DNA of 64,000 bases from Rhodamnia argentea (GCF_020921035.1 NC_063152.1:30131903-30195902), one strand, 5' to 3'; counted from the stretch's first letter, positions 11,740 through 23,966 are shown. Program-made: numbers and translations. The notes: generated from the sequence alone by a model not told the origin.

Positions 11740-12990
11740 TTACCTCAACTTTTGAACAAATGAAGATATTTGCGTATCGCCTCCTCCTTGAGCTCCCAAG
11801 TAGTCTTTCTTTCCATTTGGTTCTACCATTGTCTTCACAAAGGACTTGTCTCTCGTTGTAACACTTGATCCTTCCTATTGACGATGAGAATATGGTACTT
11901 CTTATACGTTAGGTTCTTCCTTAACCTCGATGGTGTAAAATGTAACACGCTTAGGAGTTGGCACATACTTCCTCAATAAAGAGACGTGGAACACATTATG
12001 TAGGCCGAATAGTGCTAGTGGCAAGACTAGTTTGTAGGCAACTTCACCAATCTTCTCTAAGATCAAGAATGGTCCCACGTATCTGGACTTGTCATGTGTG
12101 CCAAATCTCTTATCACCTTCCACAGGAGAAACTTTCGGGAATACCGATCTCCCTCGTTGAATTCTCCCCCACGCCTTTTGAGCTCCTCGTAGCTTTTCTA
12201 ACGACTTTGTATTGTTTTGAGATGTTTTCTAACCAGTTTGACTTTCTCTTTCGATCGTTGAATGTATTTTGAGCGTGTTAGTCTATTTTCACCAACATCA
12301 TCTCAACAAACATGACTTCGCATTTACTGACCATACAAAGCTTCAAAAGGTGTCATCTTTAACCTGGAGTGATAGCTATTGCCATAAGAAAATTCTGCCA
12401 AATGTAGATTTTGTCCCATGAACTACTAAATGCAATAGTTTAGGATCTCAGCATATCCTCTAATGTCTACATCATTCTCTATAACTATCCATCTGTCTAT
12501 GGGTAAAAAGCTAGACTGAAGTTGAGTTTAGTACCCAACGCACCTTGTAAGCTCCTCCAAAAATAAAACACAAATATGGAATCCTCATTCAGAAACAATG
12601 CTCACTGAAACTTCATGAAGCTTCACTTTTTGTTCTATCAACAATTACCCATATAGCATTCTTACCATTTGGCGCTCTCAGTAGACCAACTATGAAGTCC
12701 ATGGTGATATGCTCTCGCTTCCATTTAGGTATCTCTAAAAGCCCTAGTTCTCCACCTGGTTCTTAGTGTTCAATTTTCACTTGCTGGCAAACTAGACATT
12801 AGTCGACAAATTTTACAGCTTCCTTATTCATGTTGACCCACTAGAAGTTTTTTCTCAAATCCCTCTACATTTCTGTACTTCCCGAATGAATCGAGAATCC
12901 GGTGCTGTGAGCTTCTCGCAATACCTCTTTTTTCAAGTTTGAATCATCGGGAACACATAGCTAACCACGAAACCTCAAGAATCCATCTAC
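11740..12990 (-). pseudogene. Ty3/Gypsy integrase and chromodomain remnant
   Basis: On the minus strand, from right to left: a degenerate zinc-binding region near 12790-12860 (LVCQQVK-like); the integrase core start at about 12690-12730 (KWKREHITMDF); the later core near 12330-12400 (AEFSYGNSYHS then MTPFEALYG); and the C-terminal integrase region at 12123-11902, which keeps a 73-codon open frame with RYVGPFLILEKIGEVAY and NVFHVSLLRKYVP. A chromodomain-like TTWELKEEA follows near 11790. Stops and shifts separate these pieces. The chromodomain points to a chromovirus. Reverse transcriptase is missing: the remnant stops near 13000, where another repeat begins. Confidence 0.8.
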
Positions 12991-13124
12991 GTGTATACTG
13001 AAATTTGGTTGACATAATGAAAATGTTTAGGAATGAATTGATAAATGTCAAAATGCTTAGGACTAGATTAGCCAAATTGAAATGTTTAGGACTATTTACA
13101 ATGTTTATGTAGTAACTTCTAGCA

Positions 13125-13125
<1 letters not shown>

Positions 13126-13155
<30 letters not shown>

Positions 13156-13214
13156 TGTATGTATGTATGTATGTATGTATGTATGTATGTATGTATGTAT
13201 GTATGTATGTATGT
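13126..13214. repeat. (ATGT)n microsatellite
   Basis: About 22 near-perfect tetranucleotide units. The open frame across it is an artefact of the repeat. Confidence 0.97.
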
Positions 13215-14014
13215 ATTATGTATTATAAAGTAGCAACTATCCGTTCACAATATACAATAGAATATAATGTTTCCTTGGAAGGTAAGATGGTCAAGTTATT
13301 GATCCTGCTAACTTAATTCCATTTGAAATTAATAAAGTTAGAGATGTACCATGAAGAGATGTGTGAAAATGGATGATCACCTTTGATTGATGAAAGAGAA
13401 TTGATTAAAGAAAACACCATTTTGAAATTTCATAACGAGATCATGAATTTTTAGTTAATGTCTCATATCGATATACGGGATTTCATACAGTTGACAACCC
13501 CGTTGCGGGATTATACTTCCCATTTCCTTTTTCTCCTCAAAAGAACCACCTTAAATAAAGAAAGAAATTTCCTTTTTCGAGAAGTACTTTGAGCTTTTAC
13601 GCAAGGTTTCATACAGTTAATGTCTTATGTTGTTTCACCATGCGATTTAGCTCTTTGGATAGGTCCAAGAAAGCAAGTCGATGCTAATTTCCACTTTATG
13701 GAATAGTCACCATCAAAATAAAATGAGCAATTTTATATGGCACTTGAAAGTTAAATTCCTGTAGTGCCAATATAAAATTTGGAAAAGTGGGTTAGGAGAG
13801 AGAAGAGGGAGGGGGGTGCGGGGGGGGGGCGCTTAATATAGGCCCCAATCAAATTTCGAGGGCTTTGAAACAACTCAAGGCCCAATTTTTCACCCGATAA
13901 TACCACAGCCGTCTTGATCCATAGGTTCCAGCTTCCCTATTTACAAATCAGTCCAGCCCATTTCCGGTGACTCACAGGACGTGATCGGTGTCCGTGAAAA
14001 GTGGAACAAGCGCA

Positions 14015-14352
14015 TTGAAAATCCTAAAACTTATCACAAAAGTACAATTTAGTCTAAAAAATTTCAAAAGTGCAATTAAGTCATATAACTTATCTCGAAA
14101 ACGTAATTGAGTCCTAAAACTTTCAAAAAATGAAATCAAACCCTAAAACTTGTCAAATTGGCCCAATCAATTCCTTTCATTGATTGCACATTTTTGAAAT
14201 TTTTAGGAAGACTCGATTGTACTTTCGTGACAAATTTTAGGACTTGATTACATTTTTTGAAAGTTTTAGGAGTCGATTGCACGTTAGTGATAAGTTTTAG
14301 GACTTTATTACACTTTAAAAGATTTAGGGCTCAATTGCACTTTTGTGACGAG
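14015..14352. repeat. Palindromic repeat, family P1
   Basis: The left half carries 'cctaaaacttatcacaaaag' and 'tgcaattaagtc'. The right half reads back as 'ctcaattgcacttttgtgac' and 'gagttttaagc', so the whole can fold on itself. Copies of the same family are near 16.54, 21.66 and 27.69 kb. No coding capacity. Confidence 0.7.
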
Positions 14353-14374
14353 TTTTAAGCTTAAGTATACTACA

Positions 14375-14765
14375 TTGCCAAAACTTGTGTACAACATTGA
14401 TTTTAGTGTCAAAACTTTCAAAACGACCACTTAAGTATCAAAATTTTTGAAAAACGATCACTTCGGTGGCAAAACTTTCAAAACAATCATTTAAGTGCCA
14501 ATTTTTTTTAAAAAACGCTTATTTCGGTGTCAATTTTGGAAAGACACATCAGCTCAAATATTAATTAAAAAAAATAGGTCACCTTGGATTTCTAGCAAGA
14601 CTAGTCATCTCAAATCGGAGTTGGCATCGAAGTGAGCGTTTTTCAAAAAATTTGATACTTAAGTAGTTATTTTGAAAGATTTGGCACTAAAGTGAGCGCT
14701 ATACATAAATTTTGACATTTGTAGTATACTTTAGCCATAAGTTTTAGGATTTTTAGTACAGTTAT
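14375..14765. repeat. Palindromic repeat, 'gccaaaactt-acttaagt' family
   Basis: Alternating 'caaaactttcaaaacga' and 'cacttaagtatcaaa' units in the left half are mirrored by 'gatacttaagtagttatttt' and 'ggcactaaagtgagcg' on the right. A related copy is at about 44090-44372. Confidence 0.55.
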
Positions 14766-15062
14766 CCGCGTAAAAAGCCGTCCTAGCTTTTTTCCGTTAA
14801 AAGATCCTTTTATGCTTAAAGTCAGCAAACTGAATTGATACATGGACACCCAAATAAGTGATGTTTGTCCTAGGAGTCGGGAGGAAAATTTTCGTCGAAA
14901 TAGTCGACCCCTTGGCCAGAGAGAGTCTCACGAAAGCTTTCCTCTTTGCCTTCGGCCGCATTCGAAAACAACGTGTCAACCTTATTACGATAACCGCTCA
15001 TTCGCTATCAGCGAATTCCATTATCAATAAGTGTATTCGTAGCTTCTTATATCGATTTCTCT

Positions 15063-16125
15063 TGACAAGTTACTAATTTCTATTGCAATTGTGTCGATTT
15101 AGTCCGAACTTGCTTTTTTTGCCGATTCAATTCTAAACCTTTTGCAATTGTGTTAGTTTAGTCCATCAAATGAATTTTGGTATACCGGAGCTAACATGGA
15201 CGCCGGTCGGCGACATAATATTTTAATAATATTTCATTTTTTTTAATATTTTAATATTATTTTTTTTTTGTTTTTCTTTTACTTTCCCTTCCCAGCCCAC
15301 CGAGATATGCACTCTCTCTCTTTTTTCTCTCCCTCCTCTTCCTCTTCTTCGTGAGCTTCCATGGCGTCCTCCTCTTACCCTTCCGTCTTCCTCCTCTAGC
15401 CGATTGCTAAGGTTTGGCAACTGGCCTTGCCAGGGGCCTACGAGTCTGAGCGTCGATGGCTAGGCAAGGCTCGCCTCGCCAGCCCAGATCTAGCGAGGTC
15501 GAGCCTCGCTCAGCCATGACGAGGCTCGACCTTGCTGTCGCCGGATGAGGCTCGGAAAGAGGAGCACTGCAGTTGAAGAAGTAGCTAAGATTGACATCGG
15601 CGGAGTTGTAATCGAGCTAGACAGAGTCGATCGTGAGGCTATGGCAGGCCCTTGGGCAACTCTGGTCGGCAAAGTCAATGCCAACGAGAGTCAGGGTTCC
15701 GTCGAGGTAGTTGACTTCAGTAATGATCTAGGTGTCCTCGGAAGAGAGAGGGTCGGGTAATTGGAGCAGCTGAGGCCAAGGCCTAGGCAGCAGCAGTGCA
15801 TGGAGGCGTCGCTGACGACGCATGGAAGCTCACGAAGAAGAAGAACAGGAGAGAGAGTGTAGACCTAGGTGGGCTGGGAATGGGAAGTAAAAATAAAATA
15901 AAATACAAATAAAAATAAAAATTCAAAAAAAATTAAAAATATTAAAATATTACGTTATCGGCCGATCGGCGTCCACGTCAGCACTGACCTGCCAAAATTT
16001 CCTAGATAGACTGAATTTGCTCAATTAAAAAAGATTTAGGACCGAATCGGCAAAAAAAAAAAAAAGAGTAAGTTTAGGACTGTATCGGCACAATTGCAAT
16101 AAGTTTAGGACTTTTTTGGTAATTT
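15063..16125. repeat. Long inverted-repeat element with GC-rich core
   Basis: The left arm has 'attgcaattgtgtcgattta' and 'ttttgccgattcaattctaa'. The right arm reads 'tatcggcacaattgcaataa' and 'aggaccgaatcggcaaaa', its reverse complement. The core at 15400-15850 is GC-rich and is itself partly palindromic, with runs of GAGGCTCG/CGAGCCTC and two nearly complementary flanks (ctcctcttcctcttcttc / gaagaagaagaacaggag). Short open frames in the core overlap on both strands, as expected for a palindrome. Confidence 0.65.
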
Positions 16126-16539
16126 TCCATTTCCTGAGTGTAGATCTACCGGTCATTAACGGATTGTTATGATAGAGCACACACGGTCCCTTTTGCGACA
16201 AATTTTAGGTTTCTCATCTTGGGATGGGCTTATTATTTAGATACTTTCGGTAGTTATCCACTCCTTTCCTGGCAACCCAATGTTTACTACTTAGACGCTT
16301 CCATCGTGATTTTGGCGGGATGGAAGGAAAGCTCTCGAGCTTCTCGCCCTCTCTAGGTTCACTTTTAAGACCGTGTCTTTTCTTGCTTTAGATTGAGCGC
16401 CCGTTGAGATTGTTTGATGGATGACCTCAATCGCAGCTTCTCATTGCATAACCACCGTCTATAACTATGAAATTGAGAAGTTCCTTAAATTGTCAAAAGA
16501 TTTTGCCATTTGGGTACCATATAAAATAAAAGGGGTAAG

Positions 16540-16815
16540 TGCAGTCAAAGTCTTAAAACTTATCTACAAAGTACAATTGAGTCCTAAAACTTGTCATAAA
16601 GTGCAATTGAATCCTAAAACTTCTAAAAAGTGCAATCAAACCCTCGAATTTGTCAAATTGATGAAATCAATTCCTTACGTTGATTGTACTTTTTGAAAGT
16701 TTCACGACTCGATTGCACTTCGGTGACAAGTTTTATGACTCAAGTGTATTTTTTTTTTTTAAGTTTTAGGACTCAATTGTACTTTAGTGAAGAGTTTTAG
16801 GACTTTCGCCGCACT
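16540..16815. repeat. Palindromic repeat, family P1
   Basis: The left half (gtacaattgagtcctaaaac) is mirrored by the right half (gttttaggactcaattgtac). Same family as 14015-14352. Confidence 0.7.
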
Positions 16816-17014
16816 TGTCCCAAAATAAAAAGATTGCGGCCAGAGAGTTATTAGAAAATTTCAGAGAAGGATGCTGGTAGAATCTTTGCACCAGTGGGAA
16901 ATACAAAAATAGCCCCACCCAGACATTGTCATGGCAATGCCCATACATGCTAAGTAACTTTGCAGCAGGGAGGTGGAGTAATGGAGTTGCATCTTGATCA
17001 CCGGCATTTACGCT

Positions 17015-19652
17015 TCACGTACCGCTGCCCCGGCTCTTCTCTCTCCCTTTGATGTCGGTGGCGATCTTCCAACCATCGCTAGACCGATACTCCAGCTTCC
17101 CAAAGGGATCAAGGAGCCACGATGTGGCTGCCCCGCCGAGAAATCCTCCTACCTGCATAGGAAAAATTTCGAGAAACGACACATCACTCGAAATGACGGG
17201 CACGACATCCGACAAAGACGGATTACCATCCCAGAAGACTGAAAAACTTCCATCTTTCCCCGGTGCAGCCTCGCACAGTTCATCGTGAAGATTTTCGTTT
17301 TGTCAAGACAACGACCACAAAGCAATGTTCAAGATACGGTCAAGTGAACTTCCAGTAGAAATGAAAGCACATTGTGCAAACAGAGACAGAGAAGTTGATG
17401 CTATACTCACCTGTCCCCAGATATCAATACGTTTAGCCGAGAGCCCAACGACCTGCAGCGAGGACATTCAGCATATTAACTTCTCTTGCAGATACAAGCA
17501 TGCTAACTTAGACATAGAGTTTGTAAATTTCCCAAAGCTGGGTTCCTAGATATACTTCCGATTCTATGAGCTCGATCAAGAGCAGTAACTTGGAAGAAGC
17601 AAAAGCACGCTTGCTAGCCATACAGTAAGGTGCCGCGGAAAGCATGGCGGAAAAATAAAACACATTTTGAAAAAGCTTGAATGAGCTATTGTTGCTTGAA
17701 AGAAACATACCATGTTAAAGATAATCATTGTTGCTATGAAGCTCAGAACTTTGTCGGCATCTCCGGTCGGGCCTCCATGCCTCAAGAAGTAAACAGCCAG
17801 GTAACCAACCTAAATAAAGCACCAGGTGCGTAACAATGACTGGAAGAAAGACGAGAGGAAGAAAAGGTAAAAAAGAGAGGCTCGATGTTCTGTCCATGGA
17901 GGCAGGTTCGCACTGCGCTGGATGACATTTCAAGAGGACTCACCAGTCCGCAAACTGGTCCAGAAGCACCTACGGAAAACGCTTTGCTCAACCTATAACT
18001 CATCGCTTGACCTGTAGAATGCCAAGTTTTATCAAGGACCGGTAAACATGCGACTGTATGATTGCATCAATATGTCCGAGCGGTTACTTGCGATTGCAGA
18101 TGTGGCGTAAACCGTTAGAAAATTTTCCGGGCCAGCAACTGCTTCCACCTTGTGACCAATGGCATCTAGACTCAAGGAACTAAGCTGCAAAGGACAAGCT
18201 TAAGTAAAAAATCTGTTGACAAATGATACATAAAAAAGCTGAGCATTTATAATCGCAAACAGACCAGGAGGTGCGCGATGTTCACGTGTAAGAAATTTGA
18301 TGTGGCCAGCCTCCACCATTTTCCCTTGTTGATGAGATGGTTAACCTGCAAAGTAAATCCACACCATGAACTCATGTGATGCAAGTTGCATTTCACAAGA
18401 AACTGGAAACATAGGCCCTCCATTCTCTTCAACTGTCTAACCTTAGCTCCCCAAGAGAGCAGTTGCCACCGCATTGCGACTTGTCCAAAATATACTCTTG
18501 AGAAAGAGAGACGCAAAATAAGAAACTGGAAATTCAGACAAGAAGAAAGACAAAATTGCTGCAGTGGTGTGTAAATAAGTAATGCAGGAAAAAATCCAAA
18601 AAAGGAAAAAAAAAAGAACAGCAGCAGATGATTCAACCAAATGACATTTCTATATATTGCTACCCACAAGGTATTGATGTCAAGAACCACGTCTGTCATA
18701 CGTCTAGCATAGGAGGGCCCTCTTCGAGATGCTTCAGGAGACGGTCTGCCATCAGTTCTACCTTCTCTTCCATCAGAAAAATGGAAAGAAGATGACCATG
18801 TGGATGAAAAGGCGTCTCTTGATAACCGAAGAAACACGATTCCGTTGCAGGAGAGGACTCTTTCGCACCAAATGTCCTTCAATCTCTGTTTAGCAGCAGG
18901 GACAGATAGCAGAACAAAGTGCCGGCAATTTGGAATGTACGTAGAGATGTCAATTGAAGAGAATAACTACGGTAACTTGTATCGCAAGCTCTCTATCATT
19001 CGTTTACTCATATTTGTATCAAGTCGGAATCAAAGACAAAATATGCCTCCAGCTAATTTTTGAAGTGGGCATGGTAGACCCATTGCCAGACTAGTAACAA
19101 ATAGAGGTTGTAGGAAAAGGCGGTCCCTGAACTTAATTGAAGTTACTACCTATCGGCGGACCTCGAGACTGAAACTTGCTTGCAGGCCTATGTCAATGAA
19201 GTGCAACTCCCACAGAAAAAAAGAAAAAGAAAAGGCAATCTTGTTCTCAAACGATGAACCAATCTTGCAACTGCGCGCTGTTCGACCTTTTGATCCTGTG
19301 TACTCAATCCCCGAAAGGCGAATCCAAGTAGAAAATGCTAAAAACTCTCGTTTGCTTTTCTGGCTCTTTCATTGAAAAGCTTGAAAGGGAATTAAACTAA
19401 CAATACGAGAGAATGAGGAAGTCAAATCTGGAAGGAGGGACTGATAAGAAAGTGGCCGAGGCATAGAGAAGCAGCGTCCGCGATCGGATGGACGGCCGTG
19501 GGACCAGAAGAGCCACCGGCGATCAACTTTCTGAGCCGCCGGAACGGGCAGTGCTGGTGGTAACAAGGAGGCGTGGGGTTTGCAGATGATCCCGGCATCT
19601 TACTTGGAGCGTAATCAGTAGCTCGTCCTGCTCGTTCGGCAATGGACTCCAT
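17015..19652 (-). pseudogene. Rhomboid-like gene (RBL10-type), copy B, His-to-Gln and lost splice donor
   Basis: The nine exons have the same sizes as copy A: 19652-19428, 18885-18668, 18496-18442, 18345-18265, 18184-18088, 18011-17944, 17809-17711, 17452-17411, 17152-17015. Exons 2 to 9 read open with no stop. Differences from copy A: the first intron starts AT where copy A has GT, so exon 1 runs into a TGA two codons on; the last-helix motif is RIDIWGQVGG, replacing the catalytic His by Gln; NC before the helix ahead of the serine motif is SS; and the serine motif is GASGPVCGL. Ser is kept. With Gln at the dyad position the product could not be a normal rhomboid protease. It is either a decaying pseudogene or an inactive rhomboid homologue using another first exon or splice site. 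The exon phase match to copy A makes the gene model firm. Confidence 0.75.
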
Positions 19653-20353
19653 AGCTGCAGAAATCAGTGCTGGTGGTAAAATTCCCTCTGAACTGCGTCA
19701 CGAGCACAGCACGCATTGGGACGAAGCAGCAAGAAGAGCTCTTCAACGTGGGACAGAATCTGCTCTTGTTTGATCAGTTGTTCCGGTTGCGGTTGAGATA
19801 TCGTAGGGATGTTTACGTTGGAGTTGTTAGTGGCAGATCCCATTGACTTCCCCTTCTTGCTTTTTCTGTTCAGGAATTTGCGTTCAACAATGGAACATCG
19901 GTCGGTAAAGATCGTCTGAGTTTATATTGGCGGGTCATGTCACCCGCTCGGGAACCTGTTTCAATCTTATATTGCTAGGTCATGACGCCCACGCGGGAAC
20001 CTTACTTGAACAAAGTATAAAATTCCAAAAAAAAAAAAAAGAAAAACGAAAGAACCAAAAAAAAAAAAAATATCTTTAAGATTCCGTTTGTTTCGTAGAA
20101 AATGAATAATTTGGAAAGCATTTTCCTAAAATTAGAAATGAATGAACAAAATGTTTTTCCTTCGTCTACGTAAATGGTTAGATACAAATTGTTATCAGCA
20201 ATGATTGATTATTTCAAGCGATACATGCGATTATTTTTAGGAAAATATTTTTCAAATCATTCATTCTTCGTGAAACAAACAGAGCCTAAGTCTAAAAATT
20301 ACCCACATCCCCTCTCTCTCCCTCCCTCGGTTTTACTCTCTAATGAATGATAT

Positions 20354-20460
20354 TTGTTTTAAAAGACGTTGGATACATGTATAACAAGTGAGATTTCAAA
20401 AGAACCTTGTTTTAAAAGACGTTGGATACATGTAAAACAAGTGAGATTTCAAAAGAACCT
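20354..20460. repeat. 53-bp tandem duplication
   Basis: The unit beginning TTGTTTTAAAAGACGTTGGA and ending in 'gatttcaaaagaacc' occurs twice head to tail. Copy A has it once, near 4760. Confidence 0.85.
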
Positions 20461-21120
20461 AAAATTGAATGAAATGCCGATATGCATGTTTCGAACAAGT
20501 TAAAAACGTTGGATGTTTACCTTGTTTTAAGAGATTGGTGTTATTGTAACATTAAGGTTCTCTTCTCAATCGATTAATGTTATCGTGTGGTGAATAGCAA
20601 GCCAAAAACTCGTATCCTAGTCTGTCCTTCAAATTATAGTTATGTACGTTAAATTAAGTAGATAAATTGCGTACTTATTCACATCTCGAAGTAAGTTAAT
20701 ACTTCAAAATATAAATCTTATTCACCTAATGAAATATGTTTCTCTAATTTTAACTTAAATTTTCCAATTAAATGGATAAATAAATCAGTACATAGATATT
20801 TTCATTTTTTTTCCAATTTTGAAAACGATAGGAGATAAAATTAGAAAGGATATATGTTCCAGAAGGATAATAATTAAAATTCTCAATATATGTTGTCTCT
20901 TTTGAATTGTTTAGTTCGAGAGAGAAAAAAAATTTAAGGAGATAGATATTGAAGTATATGTCTGAGGTATTTTCTTCTCACAGGTCTCGTTTCATGAAAA
21001 TTAAACCCGATAAAAGAAAAGTTTGGAAATAACGAGTTAATAAATCAATGCTTATTGGACGGATGTGAGCCACGTGGCAAAAGCACACCATTTGCTTTGT
21101 CACACGGCGTTCACAACATC

Positions 21121-23950
21121 AGACACTCTCCCAAAACCGTATCTTCTTCTGGGGCTGAAAATCTTGTTCGAGGATTATGATAATAACATCTGGGCATCTG
21201 CACATGTAACACACACAAAATGTTGCTCGTCTTTTTTTTTTTTATATATATATTGAAAACCTGTCCGCATGATCCCGTGGTTCGAGGTCCTATCTTGAAG
21301 TTAATATATATTATTGAGATGTGATTCATGCTCCCCGACCATAGGAAAACACAAGATCCCGCTTTCCGGAGTGCCGGCGGGGAAGGGAGAAGCTCCCTTT
21401 GGACATCAAATGTCTTTTATAGTTTGAACCCGTATTTTATTTATAATTTAGGTTTAGTCCCATGAATAACTTTTGATATATGCAATCTCTTTTTTTTCTT
21501 CGTAATCAAGCGTTGTAACAAAGATGTGAGATAATGCTAATTATACTGGAACCCTAGACGAGGTAAATCGGGATAAATTTGGGCCTCAATTTCTCTTTTT
21601 CGTACTTACTCTCTATGTTGTTGTGTTTGTGCCCTTAATCTTAACATACATGTGGGATAAATACACTACGAGTTCTAAAACTTGTCACGAAGGTACAATT
21701 GAATCCCTAAACTTTCAAAAAGTGCATTCGAGCCTTACAACTTATTAAGTTGGTACAATCAAATCTTAAAATTTGTTAAAAACTTCCATTTGTCAAGTTA
21801 GATGACATTAGATGAAAGGATTTAATTGGACCACCTTAACAAATTTTAAGACTTGATTGCACTTTTAAAACATCAAATGCCTCGTGGGGTACCACGGTTG
21901 CATGATCGTAGCCTAGTCCTAATCTATGTAACATCGACACTTTCCGGGAGGCTCTATGCTGCGTCGGACCCTCGATGCACGGTCAACGGAGTGTCGGATC
22001 TTCAACACGTGATCAACTCTTTTGATACGCGTGTCGGGCATCCCGACATGCACGAGTCAATTTTGAAAATTTTCAATTTTTTAGGAGTAGAAATGTAAAT
22101 TTGTAGAAACCTAATATTCCAAATAAAACTCCACCAACAAATAGTGGAATATTAGAATGGAATATAGTTGAATATATCTATTCAAAACCATGAATGATAC
22201 TAACAAATGAAAGATTAATATTTTTAGTATGAATTCATTCTAGATTTATTTATTTATTTATGAATTTGAATCAAATTAACTTGATTGAAATAATCATAAA
22301 AATGTTAATTTTTTCTTATGTATATGTAAAATTAAACTTCTAATATACAACGTGCCTCAACGTGTCGAAATTATCTATTTTTAAGAAATGACGTGTAGAT
22401 TTGATGTGTCGTGTTGCGATGTCGGTGCTACTTAGTCCGGCTCAGAGTCCCACTCCCTTTTTGTTGGTCCACGTGTCCCCGCCACTCACGAGTCACGTGC
22501 TTTAATTGCTGTCCGCGAAATATTATTTGCAGTGAACTCCCACGCGCGGGAGGAGGAGCTTGTCGGACACTCTTCGCGGCGTTTCTAATACATAATAACC
22601 GTCTCCTCTCGAGAGTTAAACCGGCATTTCATAGCCCTTAACAATATCATGGCAGGAGAATTTATTTTCGTCAGCGATATAATTCATTATTGGGCCATAT
22701 TCCCCAAAAGGAAATGCTTCCCGATATTCTGACGGTATAAACGGTTATTTCTGATTGTAGATACACATATCATCACCGCGTGTCTTATATAAAACACTTA
22801 TTAATTAAAAATTCGTGGGATTAGAAATAATGACAATCTTGTCGGGATTGCAGTTTTCATTCCCCTAGTACTTCGAACATGAACAAATTTTAACCCACTA
22901 ATTAGAAGTATAATGGGAAAAACTCTCGCCAATTAGGGACTACCAAAAAGGTGTAACCATTAATTTTCTCGAGATTTCTTAATTTGTTAGGACATTAGAA
23001 GAATTTTTATTTGATTTTTTCAGGAGAAATTATCTGATGTCATAAAACTTATTATACGGATATTAATTCTATTCTAAACTTTTCAATTTTGACAATTGTG
23101 TCCTAACCTATGGGCAAAATTTCAATATAGTCCTTCCAATCAACTACCATAAAAAAATCACTAAAGTAGCAGTGTTCATCAGATAGGATGGCTTGACTAA
23201 GCCGCTACATCAGCGATTTTCGGTGAAAGTTGACTGGAGTAACTATATCGGAGTTTCACATTTGGAATACTAACGGAAGTTTTCTCATGCAGTGTCTAAT
23301 CGAAACATGTTTCTTGTACATATTTAGGGAGAGTGGGAGATAATTCGTTGTGCTTCTCTTTCTTCTCAGTAACATTTGCATAACCCGGCGCTATCCTAAT
23401 CCTCGATTTCTCCCCTGCTCGTAGTTGTCGCTGTTCGTCGTCGAAGTCGCTGAGAGCGAGAGCGAAAACCATGTTCCTAATCTTTGCTCTTGACGACCCT
23501 TTTTGTTGGGTTTTTAAATCTGTGGATGTTACATTGACTCCCCGTGATTTTCTTGATTCGCTTGCTGCGCATGAGAGAAATGGGAGATCTTTTGCTCCTC
23601 TTGCGTTTTCCCCGCGGAAAAGGCGTTGGTTCCCACCACTCTTTGTCCTCGTCCGGCACCACCCGTTTTGCACCACAAGTTTGTCAAAATGCCCGCGACA
23701 AAATTGAATCTTTGCTTAGGGATAGTGAAAAATGCACGCACCACCCAGATATTTTAAAGTGTTTTTACACGCTTGCGAGTCCTTTGCGATTTCTCTTAAT
23801 TCGTAGTCTTTCACTGGGTAATGCGTTATCGAGTTTTCCCCTTAGTTCATACCGATTGGCATCGCTTCCAAGACTCCCTTGTTTTGGTTTTTTTTGTCTA
23901 TCTTGTTCCGAAATTTCTATATCTGTCGCAGAGCTCTGTGTATCTTTGAA
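21121..23950. other. Intergenic, repeat-rich, no gene recognised
   Basis: Contains a partial P1 palindromic repeat (about 21660-21870) and a half arm of a TIR-type repeat (about 23040-23290). The rest is AT-rich single-copy-looking DNA. Open frames at 23296-23954 overlap on both strands and resemble nothing I know. They sit just upstream of the Nudix gene and may be leader or promoter DNA. Confidence 0.5.
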
Positions 23951-23959
23951 ATAAGGTAC

Positions 23960-23966
23960 TATATAA
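23960..23966 (+). promoter_or_regulatory. Candidate TATA box of the Nudix gene
   Basis: TATATAA lies 94 nt before the proposed ATG, in a good spacing for a short leader. No other support. Confidence 0.35.

Larger units (their letters stand above)
5450..12990 (-). mobile_element. Degenerate Ty3/Gypsy chromovirus, split by a Copia insertion
   Basis: The minus strand from 12990 down to 11740 reads degenerate integrase followed by a chromodomain. Beyond that, 11690-11500 and 6676-5450 look like one LTR interrupted by the Copia element. The LTR assignment rests on similarity of 5460-6660 to two other places: 53815-54200 (same orientation) and, inverted, 59.69-61.15 kb. Shared phrases include 'tccattgatcaatctttat' and the gcggccaa/ggccgata block. 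No gag, protease or reverse transcriptase and no second LTR are visible, so the element is truncated. Both ends are approximate. Confidence 0.6.
13285..21120. repeat. Segmental duplication, copy B
   Basis: Direct repeat of 856-5430. The stretch 13400-16970 has no counterpart in copy A. It holds several inverted-repeat elements, a poly-G run near 13812-13829 and no recognised gene. The gene part is 17015-19652. The upstream part (19653-21120) matches 4136-5430 but contains extra changes, including a 53-bp tandem duplication at about 20354-20460. Confidence 0.75.

Noticed and set aside
13126-13214. CRISPR-like array
   Set aside because: Simple tetranucleotide repeat without spacers; the window is plant DNA. 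No CRISPR array is present.
13131-13316. 61-codon open frame of repeated MYVC
   Set aside because: It is only the (ATGT)n microsatellite read in frame.
15223-15760. Small open frames in a GC-rich core
   Set aside because: They mirror each other on both strands because the core of the foldback element is palindromic.
19369-19566. MLPPALPVPAAQ frame as an alternative first exon of rhomboid copy B
   Set aside because: Its possible donor leaves the wrong phase for exon 2, whereas the frame from 19652 matches copy A exon 1 in length and phase.
23296-23954. Overlapping open frames of 126 and 136 codons on opposite strands
   Set aside because: Composition-driven, no recognisable motif, and placed in the likely promoter or leader of the Nudix gene.
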